This document shows, one piece after another, positions 1 through 12,035 of a DNA stretch of 64,000 bases. The position numbers and the translations under genes were made by a program. The stretch spans positions 23,395,329 to 23,459,328 of the forward strand of contig CM060062.1 in the NCBI GenBank assembly GCA_030533445.1, given 5' to 3'. This DNA comes from Cyprinodon diabolis (Eukaryota > Chordata > Actinopteri > Cyprinodontiformes > Cyprinodontidae). Each line of letters opens with the position of its first letter. The first letter of the stretch is position 1. The notes below the pieces were generated by a model. That model was not told where the DNA came from and did not search any database. It saw only the letters and a list, made by a program, of their open reading frames with translations.

Positions 1-564
1 ATTCAGGCATTTCGCTACTAAAAGAACATTTGATAACCACAAAGCACCTAAAACAAGAAACATCTGGCTCAGCTGTAGATGTATATAGGATTTCTAATTT
101 CCTCTGTAACATTACAGGCATCCAAAACAGAATAATAATGAGCAAGGAATACCCATCAGTGCCAACTTTGAGGCTCCCAGAAGCTCAACAAAAAAATAAA
201 TCAAGATTTTTTTAAAGCTTGCAGAGATTCCTCCCTAAGGACGTTTACCACAGGGAGACGTGCAGGAAGTCAAGATAGTGGTAACTCTAATACACACCTA
301 TAACAAATTCTATGCATTTATGCTGCTACATTTCAATTCACTTCAGTTCTTCTTAAAGAGGGCAGAGAGAACCATCCTGATTCAGATTTAAAATATATTC
401 ATATTCTTGAATGAAAAACTAATGTAGCAACGATCAAATGTAGCCTCTTTTTTCCCTTGTTTAGTGGAAGGAATACTGGAAGCCTCAGCCCAAACATTAA
501 AAAGAAACATTAAGCAAACGTTGAAACATTAAGCATCTCATTGATAGCAAACGCATATTCTTAC
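1..564. other. lmbr1l intron, cut by the window edge
   Basis: AT-rich sequence downstream of the last visible lmbr1l exon. I searched the reverse complement for the next expected block (TRFDLLGDF) and did not find it, so the remaining exons lie beyond position 1. No repeat or RNA gene was recognised. Confidence 0.6.
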
Positions 565-3500
565 CAAGTGTGCGTGAAAACACAGGCAGTGCAGAGCTCA
601 GTATAAGCAGCGAAACACAGTTTGCAATGATCTAAAAGAAGAAGAAATTCAGAAGTAACATCCAGCAAACATTTCTTTTTTCTCACTGAAATCTCAATGA
701 AGTTTACCTGTGTGAGGTTTGTGTCTTTTACACGAGGCAAGAGGCCACAGAAGAGGGGAGAACTGTAAAAGCCCACTACTGAGGACACCATTAGGTAGCT
801 GTAATTTACTTTAAGGACAACAGTAAAAAGATGAGAAACACAGACATTAAACAGCATTGCAGGTGTGCATCTACAAGCGTCCATCGACCAAAACTCCATT
901 TCAGTTGCAGAGTAACAATCAGAGCGACAATTCTCTACCATCAGTATATTTACCTATTGGCCTGTTTGTATTCTGCTGATTTGCAAACAATATCAAGCCA
1001 AAACTGTCAGGATCGAGGTCTTAAACCTTCAGGGGAAAGCAGAGCCCTGTAGGTCCCTGGTTGTGTTGAAAGACTGAATGGAAATAACTCAATGGTTTAA
1101 AGGATACAGGATGAGGACTACTTGAACTGCAGCACCCAGTGAGCCAAACATGGAGAAGGAGGCCATTCCCAGGTGAGGGTCCTACAACATGACAACCCTC
1201 ACTGTAATCTACTATCATCAACATAAAGCAAGGAATGTTCACAGAAGAGATGTGTGAGGATTCCCACCTCCATTCCTCGGGGCATGGCCGTCTCATCCAG
1301 CAGCAGCTCCAACACGTTAAAGCAGACCATCAGCACACACATCACCTGGAGACATTCCAAAACAAGGCGTCACCAAAACAGAGAAGTTCCTATCCAAGTC
1401 TTTGTTTGTGGGGCTGTTTTCTGTTGTACCGTCAGAGCAAGAAGCATAAGCATTGCCAAAGGATAGCCCAAGTTGCGCTGCCATGGCGACGCCATTCTCC
1501 GCATCTCTTTGGGAGGGGAAAATTAATACATAAATAAAAACTATGCAGTTTTGATTCTATTGGAGATATGCTTAAAAAAATGAAGCTTCCTTTGTCTTAC
1601 CCAGAGCAACACGCCTGCTTTGAACTGTTTGGTACTCTTTCTTCATGGCCTCCATGTTCAGCTTGACCCAACACGATGGACTGCCACCTCCGATCACACA
1701 TGCAAGGAGAAAAGAGCATTAAAAAGGTAGCTCATTAATAAAAATGATCAAGGACAGGGATCTTAGTCAAGGCACTTACAGTTCAGCTTTCTGTGGAGCG
1801 AATCTTCTTCAAACACAGTGCAGCTCAAAGTATCTTCTACGTCCTCCAGCAGCTAAAACACAGCAGCAGCAATAGACAGTGGAAAGCATGATTAGAAAAC
1901 AGGAAATTAGCAAATTTCAAACTTTTCCTGAACTAGATCAAGAAATATGTCCAGCTAGCAGTGCTTCCTGTCATCAGCTATCATTAAACTAATGATGGCT
2001 GATGATAACCGGAATAAAAATCAATAACTCAGCAAATTAAAATATCACATAGAAACAAATTAAAAGATTTGTTTAATCTTAAAAGGAAGAAATGCCACTA
2101 CATAGTATATCAATGTAGTATACAGTCCCTGAGCAAGATCCTTAACCCCAAACTGCTCCCTGGGCATCGCACAGTGACAGCCTGCTGCTCCCCAAGAGGA
2201 TGGGTAAATGCAGAAAGTGAATTTCCCCATTGTGGGACAATAAAGGGATTTACATTTACATGTAAATGCTTGCTTGGGGCTCCTTCTGCACGAATTACAG
2301 AATCAATGCAGCATGCCATCGAGGAGACCCCCTGTGCCTGTGCTGATCGTTAAGGAATGTAAGGTAAAACACTTTGTCTGAAAAGAAGATTTGACCACCA
2401 AGCAATGGTCCACTCCTTTCTTTCTTTTGGTTGGTGTAAGATTCTACTGATGTTGTCTCTGGATAAGGACTGGAAAGTGTCCAGACTGTCTCTAGTTGCT
2501 CTCGTAGCTCTGACTACAGCCAACGTCAAAACTCCTGAATGGGTTTTGTGGCTGAGGTCATTGTCCCTTGTGAAGCTTTTCTGTCATGCTTTTTTTTCCT
2601 TCCACACAACTTTCTATTAACATGTTTGTAAACATTAAAAGCCGGCTTCTTTAGCAATTACCTTTCCTGCTTACCCTGTTGGTCAGAGACTGTCAGACAT
2701 CTATCAAGTTAACTGTCTTTTACTAGAAATATTTCCATTTTGTTCTCTGTTACGCCCCCTTTTAAGAAATACAATTTTTGCACTTGTGCATCAATTTCTA
2801 AATAAGACCTTAAAAAGAGCAGAGCATCAGAGTATGACTTAAAAGATGTATGCTGTAGTTCAGGGTTCTGCAATTCCAGTCCTAGAGGTCCAGAGTCCTG
2901 TACCTTTAACATGTGACCCCCACCTCTACACACCCAAGTCAAACAATCAGGTCCTTAGCAGGAATCTGAAGAACTTGCCTTCCTTTATACTCATGCATGC
3001 CTTTAAAAAGCTTGAACCCACTAATGTCATTTAGATTTTGATGGTTGTAGAGAGTGAAGTTAGCCTTACCCGCGGTTTGACTAGCAGGCTGCCGGTAACA
3101 CTGAACATTCGAGACAATCCAAACGGGGTACACACTAAAAAGAAAAAAGAAAAGAATGCAATTAGTAATACCGCTCAGTCTCTACAAGTCCCATGTTTGT
3201 AATCAATGTTTACTAACGCAAAAGCAGCAGCACTCCAAACAGAGAAATCCCAGAGTACAGATATGGCAGGTAATACTCCCACAGGTCTGCCATTTAAAGA
3301 GAATAATAATCAGTAACATTGCGAATACAGCCCATTCAGACTATAGGAGCATGATGAGAGTGACTCACCGTAGAGGCTCTTTCGGGCAATGTTGTCATGT
3401 AGGAGGGCTGATGCTACCCACACAATACCAAGCACAAGGAGAGCAAGCAGGATAAGCAGGACAACAGCTTCATACACTCGTGCCATCACTCCCTGCAAAG

Positions 3501-6500
3501 AAAAACAATTTAGAAGTAATCAGTTGATTGAGAATTTTTTATCACGTGTTTCTAACACATTTAACATCTGCAAACATAGAGTTCCAGATTCAACTCTCTA
3601 GAACTGCCAGACAGGATGGAACGAGGGGCAGTGCGAGTTGGGGGGCCAGGGGTGACCATAGCCAGCCTTAGCCAATCACTGGCTGCCACTACCAGCTGAT
3701 CCCATTTGGACATAATTCACCAGCAGTTTCCTTCAAACAGAAGGTGGCAGCAGTTTTAATCGCAAGTTGAAAGTTCAAACTAGGGCTGCAACTAACGATT
3801 ATTTTAAAAATCGATGAATCGACCGATTATTTTTTTCGATTAATCGATGAATCGGACAAAAAATATTTTTTTATATTAACCTCTTTATTCCAAAATAAAC
3901 ATTTTAGACAGAACAAACAAGCACACAAGTACAGGTTGCTCATTAACTTTACTGGTGCAATATGAAAAATAAATGTTTGTGTTAAAACTACGCAAACTTA
4001 CATGAGGAATGTAGCTGTACATCTACAAAATGTAGGGTACTTTGTTTCATAAAGCGCAAAAAAGACAGGCATTTTTTATTTTAAAAGCCCCTAAGGGGTT
4101 CAAACAATAGGTCCCCCCATTTCAACAAATGAGTTTGTTTTTTTAGACTAGAAGAGTTCTGCCTTTTAAGACAGGAAAGTATAGCAGTTAAAGTTGCTAC
4201 TTGAGAAAATACTTAACCATAGAGATAAAAATAGCCCAGTGATTCAAATTATAAATTGTATTTGGAATAACAATGAGAGAACTAGGGGTGGTAAAAAACA
4301 CATCCTCCAAAGATTGATATTTACATGGAAATGTGGCATATAATTAATTGACATATTACTGATCTTGCTGGATTTTATTCTGCTTTACTTCCATAAATTG
4401 CAGGATCTTCTTTACTTTATCTTTGCCAGAAGATTTAAACTTTAAAAGCCTTGCCCTCATAATTTGCAAGTTAATTTATTTATAAAGAAAATATAAACGC
4501 TGCTTATGCCAATTACAATGAAATTAAAAGTTAAAAAAATAGCCAACCTTATCACTGTCTGTAACCTACTAACAAGGTATGGAAAGCATCAGATGAGCTA
4601 CCTGAGAAACTAACGTTACGTTTCCCCACTTTAAAACGAAACAAACATGGTCGCTCACCCTGCTGATGAGCCCTCTTCACTGCCATCGAAGGCTCCAACG
4701 TGTTTTCTTTTCAGGTGCTGCATCATAACAGTGGTGCTTCCGTGCCATGTTAATTTGTTTTTACAAAAGTTGCATGTTACGACTTTTTTCGCTTTACAAA
4801 GCGCAGGCTGTCTGTCAATTGAGACGCAGCTTGCGTTTGCGGTATCGGTCATTAGAAGAGTTGACATTACTGCCTTTTGAAAACAGCCTTTGCGCACCTG
4901 CGGCGCTGGCTCACTCTGCCGTATTTTTTTTTTCTTCCGCGTTTCAATCAAGTGGCAGTGATGAAGACGTCGGCGGATGACGCATTAATCGCGCGACACA
5001 ACTAATCGATGATGAAATTCGTTGCCAACGCTTTTAAAAGTCGATTTTTATCGATTCATTGTTGCAGCCCTAGTTCAAACTAATTTTATACTTTAATTGC
5101 TTGCACTTTAATACAGTAGTTAATCAATCCAATATACATGTCAACATTAAACAGGATAAATACAGAATTCATAATCTTCAGAAGAATTTTTCTGTGTTAT
5201 GGAAGAAAAGAGAAATTTATGTGTATCTGCGGTCATCCAAGAGTTTTCAGTGTAAATTTAGATGAATAATATATGTATTAGCATATGTAAACATTAATAT
5301 TATTCAGAACAAGTATTGATTAAAGTACAGTGAATAATTTTTCCAGATATGCAAATAACAAATAACTCAAAACTGACAGAAACAGATACAATACATGTAA
5401 TATATGTTTACTTATTAGTGAAGGCCTTAGGAAAATGTAGTTCATCTTTATTTGTAAAATACTGATGTGCTCATTCATTTTACTGTTGGAAAAGTGTAGT
5501 TTGACCCCGAGAGTCTGGCATCTACAGAGGGAATCAAAAGGTAAACAAGCCCTTGTACCTTTTTGGATCCAGCAAATCCCTCTGATTCGGTGAAGAAATA
5601 TGCAAAAGGCATGAGGAAGACAAGGGACAGGTTGGAGAACAAAAACACCAGGTTCCACAACCCTGAAAAGAGAGAATTAGACCATTTTAAACATGTTAGT
5701 GTTTGTGTTCACATTAATTAGTGATTAAATGTAGAAACAAACAACATTTTGAGGAATTCCCCAAAGGCTATAGCCTATATAACAAAATACTCTGTAAAGT
5801 CACTTTCACTCTGTTTAGGATAGAAAAGAATTTAATGAAAACAAATTTCTCAATAAAACAAATGGATTCTGATAAAGGAAGGGAAAAAAAACACTATAGT
5901 AGTACCCACCATCCACCACTGTGTGGCACTATACTGTCAAACTATGCCTTGGAACAGAGACCACCACTTTCACTTATGTGCAAAGAACAGAGCTGTCCTG
6001 TCCTGCTAATTATCAGTTTGGATATAGGCCAGTTCAGTATTGATTTGCATGTCATCACCCATGCTGTAACACACTGTGATGCTTGACGTTTGTTTATAGA
6101 AACCTCTTAGCATTAATTGTATAGAGACAAATAACAGTGAGATGTACCGTGGATAAGGGATCCATTGAGCCACTGCATGTAGTAGCTGTGCGGGAAGGTG
6201 AGCAGAACCTCATTTGACAGGATGGAGATGGGGAGAAGCAGCACAGCGCACACTGCGACAGACAAGGTGAATGTGCACAACCAGAGCCTGGGAGGAGGAA
6301 TAATAAGACAAGTCCTGTGCATTTGCGTTTAGACTCAGCCTGACAACTTGGTCTCTCTGTAAAGGCAAGCTGAACACTAATAAAAGCATCCAGCATGGAG
6401 GTGCAAAGTACAGAGAGAGGGTGAAGCAGCACAATAAGCATACAAACAACTACATAACAGGCCAATAAATCAAAAGGAAGACCTCTGGTCACTAATCATG

Positions 6501-9500
6501 TCGTATTGATTTGTATCTGTGCAATTATCCATAGTGACAATCAAAGCAGCAGTGGACCAGTTAACCATTAAGAATTTGCACTTACGAAATTTTATTGACG
6601 GTAGCATCTTCAATGTCATCTGAAAGGAGGAAGAAAAACAGGACATTTATTTTTTTTCCTTTTTAGAACCAGACATCTTTTTCTACAGCTCTCAACTTTT
6701 AAAGTATTTCAAGTATTTTATGGTTTAAACAAATGCCTGAAGCAGCACATGAGTGTGCTGCATACAAAACTCTGAAGAAAGCAAAGCTCTCCCTGAGCTC
6801 ATAGAGGGGCGTGAGCAGGGGTCAGGCAAGTTTGGAACATTTTGTTCATTCTGGACCAAGACTCCTGGTAGACCAAGGTATGTGAGAGGATGTAGCTACA
6901 GCAAAGGCCTTCTAGTTTCAAACTAAAGCAAAGTAAAATACAGTGAACAGCAAAAATCATAAAACCTATTCAGTTTTAAGCCTTCTACAAAATGTCATTT
7001 TTAATTGTTTTATCATAGCTCTATGGTCTTTCAATGAGGCCAGCATGCAAGTACTTCTAGGTGAGACATTTAACTGAAAGCAAGGCAAGGTAATCCCTCT
7101 TCTAAAGAGCACTCAATTTGGGTATTAGGAAACTATCAGTGCAGATTTTAAACTGGAATGACAGCAGAAAGGTATGAGTGCTTCTTCTCACACAATGAGG
7201 CAGACACTTTGATTGTAGTGGAGTGGCAAGAAGCGCAGCAAAGAAGCCCATTTGAAAAACCACAAGGGACAGACAGATTGGACAGGAAGTATCACAGCGG
7301 GGGAAGTTATTTCCTGAAGAAGTCACCATCGGATTGTTTGGGACATCTGGAGAAAGGAATGTCCAGAGGAAAAAAAAGGAAATGGAGATGAAAACACTGT
7401 CAACTCAACAGTGAAGCAACCAGGTTGTTGCTCCTCCATCAAAGAGACTCCCTGACAGTTTAACCTGAAAAGACCGCCGTGAATAAACAGCTAGATCATA
7501 ACACCCACCAGGAGCAACAAATCAGTTCAAAGTTTCAGACTTTTGGCAGTAAAGCACCTGGTCTTACTCCCATTAAGGCCCTAAAGTCAGTCCCTGAATT
7601 AAAATTGCAAAGTGTAAATCTTTGACACTTTACAAACTTGGTTCAAACCTAGTTCACTTCTATAGAGTCTACCAGTGCCAGACAGAATGTTGTATTTCAA
7701 AAACTGCTGGTTTGCCGTTTTTTTTAATTTGCCAAAAATCGAAATTGAGATTCTTTTCAACCAGTTGTTGCAGTTTTATTTTGATCTTCCTTTGCACAAA
7801 CCACAAATAATTTTACTGTTTTGTGAAAAAGTGTAAACTTCTACTTGCAAGCATGGATGTGCAGACTGGCTTCAACTCTTTCCTTCTGAATGGTGGGATC
7901 AGAATCAGAATCAGGTGTATTGCCGAGTAGGTTTGCACTTACAAGGAATTTATTTTGGTATTGATGGTGCAGACAAATTAGAAATATATACAAAATACAG
8001 GATTTATGGTTATATATAACATACAATATACTACATATAATATATAGTAAATAGCTATATACTATATACACAGTAGGCTGTGCATTAATGTGATGCATAA
8101 GGTCTGGAGCACCTTAACCGAGATAACTATTGAGTTTAAATGGCAAGCACAACTGAACCAGACCGCGCCAGACACAACCTAACTGCACTAAACTGGTACT
8201 AGTTCATCAGTAGGGCTTGGCGTGGTTCAGTTCTGGCCCAGTTCTCAGATAACAAAGAGCGCACCAGCAGACCGCGTAACCTCCTTACAGTCAGCCTCTG
8301 TAATCATGAAATTTCAGACAGACATTAGCTTCCCCACTGTGCCACACGATTTCGAGTGAAGATTCTGCTTAGCAGTGAGATGAACCTCATAGTCTGTCAT
8401 CATTTCCTGCATTGGTAAGCCCTTATTAGACTATTGTTTGGCGTATCCACTCCCCAAAAGTCGACTGTGTCAAGTAAATTCTCCAAAGGCTGTCTTCTTT
8501 GCCTGACTCTCTGCAATCAACGAAATATTACAATTATAACCAAACTTCCTGAATGTTATGGGCGCCGCCATGTTGATTTGCTTGTTGACCTCTAGAGAGC
8601 AGTAGTACTGTAGATGGTCACTAGGAGGCGAGGAACCGTGCTAGTTTGGTGTGTAAACGGTTGTAAGGAACCAAGCTCGACACGGTTAACTGATCCTAGC
8701 TTGGTCCGAAATCGGCACGATTCAGTTTTCAGAGGGTAGTGTAAACGGGGTAAGTGTCTCTGGGCCTTGTTGATACGGCTGGTAGCGGATGGGAAGAAAC
8801 TTTTATTGTGCCGTGAGGTTTTGGTCCAAATGGACCACAGCCTCCTGCCAGAGGGAAGTGTCTGAAATAGTGTGTGGCTCAGGTGCGAGGGATCAGCCAC
8901 AATCTTCCCTGCACGCTTCAGAGTCCTGAAGGCGTACAGCTCCTGGAGATAGGGAAGATTGCAGCCAATCACCTTCTCTGCAGACCAGATGACACGCTCC
9001 GTACCCACTTTTAGCTCATGACTGCTACCAAAAGGCCTGAAGGAATAACTGTCAGACTTTTGTTAAAAGTAATGTGATCAAAAATTGAGTGCTTTTAGGA
9101 TTTGAAAATTGTGCTTTGTTAAACTGTAATTTTATTGCAAATGAAATGAAATGCCATACAACCATCTCATGCATTAACTGATGTCCAGAACTAACACAAT
9201 TAAAAAAACCCTGTTATTGTAAGAAGACAATGGACAGACAGGTAGAAGGGCCAGGGCTTAGACCCGTAATGATGTGTGGATGACTAAGGCCTTTATATGC
9301 TGGCTTTGTGCTTTACCCATATGCTACAGCCTCACTCCTCACATCTACATTTTACTGCCAAGGTATAAGTAGGCATCTCTGGAGCGCCCATCACGGTGAA
9401 CGGCAAAGCATATGAGCAAAAGCAGCAGAAAGCTACGGGTTCCGAATATCAGGCTTCGTCCCCAGATTTGAACACCAACAGAGTGGTGGCTGCTGGCTTC

Positions 9501-11986
9501 ATCCAGCAGGGTAACGTACCACGTTACAAAATCTCAACTCATTTCAAAAAGACTTCTTAAAAATGACTGAGCTCACTATTCTCTAGTGACCTCCAATGGG
9601 TCCAAGTCTTATAGATCACCTAGGGATGTGGTGGAGCAGAGACTTTGGAAAAAAACAAAAACAGGCATCTGTGTAGCACAATTATAACCTTGGAGGAAGT
9701 TTTGTTTTCTAGATGTTCCAGGGGCAAAACGAGTAGAGCCTGGTATTAGACCAGAATATCTAATTAGGAGGCCAATGACTGGAAAGGTTTAAAAACAAAT
9801 CTGATCTATCAAAAAGAGATATTAAATTTGACAACATTTGTTTTGATTAAAGACACTTTTGGTCTGCACCATCCTCAACAGAGGAACAGATCTCTTTGGG
9901 TTTTCCAGAGCTATATTATTATAATAAAATCGTAATATATTATCTTGTATCAGTGTATCAAGATATATTGCATCAGGACACATATCTCCATACACATCTT
10001 AACATCAAATTCTTGCGAATTCACATTCCAAATAAAGACTGACACCTGGGAAAAAGATGTTTAAGTATGTGAAGAAGAAAATTATATTCGCCTTAAAATT
10101 TAGGCTACAACTTCAGAAATCAAGCGGTGTTAAAAACACCCAAAACAAAACAGCTTTTAACTGTACTATGCACCTGGAATGGATAAAGTACTATTCTTAG
10201 TTAGGTATGTGATAATATAACATCATTTTTGGCACTGCTGTGACAGCTGTTACATTGTAATGTAAAGCCTAAGGAGCAAGAACCAGTTTTAGACAATCAT
10301 GTCCATGCACTGGGATTGCATAATTGTCATATAGCTGCAGGGTACAACTGTGCTTTTGTTATTGGTGCACAACTATGGCAGAAGGAAGTAAATACACTGC
10401 ATCAGCATAAAAACATGTTGAAAAAAATTGACCATCTACTTTTTTTACTTGCAAAAGTTAAAAACAACATCTGCATCCAATAAGACTCAGATTTTATTGG
10501 ATACAGCTCATTTTAATCAGCTGAGTCACACGGGACGGGAGGGCTGTCAGTGGGTCTGAGCAACACAATAGCCGTCCCTAAATGTCAATACATTAAAATA
10601 CACCATTCCAGTCCTTAGCAAAAAGTTTTTCACAAAAGCCCAAACAGTTTTTTTAATCTTGTTGCATTTTTCATTACTCTGTCATTTGAAGAACTTGTCG
10701 CACAGTAAGCAAGATTTTCACTTTTTGTCGAGGATTTCTGAATCAAAGTAGAGTCTGATGTTTGAAAGAGATCAATCCCATCAAATTAATAGAACCATAA
10801 ATACGAACAAAATCAGAACAAGAGAGAAAATATACTCTCTTCTTAAACCGAACCGCAAATCTCTAAGTAGGAGTTATGTGAGCCTGAAACGTGCTGCCAG
10901 CAAACTCAGAGGAAAGCAATTCGAAAACTTCACTGTAATCATTATGCTTGTCAACATTGTTGGTTTTCCTGAAGGCAGTTCTCAGTCAGTTGCTGACGGA
11001 GAGCTTTCTGACACTGCATTCTTATAAATAAGAGAATATTCAAATGAAAGAACTGAAGGAACTTACCTGTGATGAAGTCGGCAGTCTTTTTGAAGTGTGT
11101 GAGGATGAGGTAGCACACCATGTAAAGGCATGTAAACAGGAGGACGCATATCTGCAAAGGGGAAAGAAAAGGAATTCTGTGATTTCTGGATGCATTTAAG
11201 GAGTTTAGATATAGACCGTATTCTGTCAATGCTGCTGCTGTTGATCACATTTACCAGGTTTTAACTAATTTAGGTTGGGTCAGAAATTAGGGCAGTCCTA
11301 AAACACAACACAAGGTAAACAAGCAATATACAGCAACAACAAAAGATTAACAAGTAACTGTTTTAAGACAGATGGTGTCCAAAGATTACCGCCGCAAAAA
11401 CAAAGGGAGTGGGGTCCCAGTGTTCAAGGGGGACAGTTGTCCTTTATCTAGATGGATCAGAGGAAATCAGGAATGGACAGTGAAATCAGTAAGGGTCACT
11501 GCACCCCACCCTATCCCCCAGACATCATCAGCTGATATTACATTGTTCAAATTTAGGTTAAACCAGCATCCTGCTGTGATCTGGCGAAACTCTAAAGATG
11601 TCAGACACCAAGGTCTGCCCATCTACTGAAATTTGCATGTTGTTCCAATAATTAGAGCATTATAACAAAAAAACAGACATCCAGTAGTTTTTTTCGCCTT
11701 ATTGTTCATCCTTTAGATTTACAAAAAATAAAATATTGAAGAGGCTTATTATCCACAACCATAAACTGATCAGTCTTCAAAAATTGAACTAAAGGAAATA
11801 ACATGTTCTAGTGTAGTTGCAAGTGATTTGAGTAAGTAAAATAATCTGCAAATTGGAATATTTTCTGAACAAAAGTCACTCAGTGTCATATTCTTACTTT
11901 ATGGGCCAAAAGACTCCTTTCATTGGCAAATATTTTAACAGCTCAAATGAAGTTGCTCTCCATACATGTAATTACTGTAAAAAATA

Positions 11987-12035
<49 letters not shown>

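Noticed and set aside
6094..6492. 132-codon minus-strand frame beginning MTRGLPFDL
   Set aside because: Reads through lmbr1l exon 6148-6287 in a different frame; the spliced frame matches LMBR1L precisely.
10758..11027. 89-codon plus-strand frame just beside lmbr1l exon 2
   Set aside because: No recognisable homology, opposite strand to the gene, and ordinary base composition for the intron.
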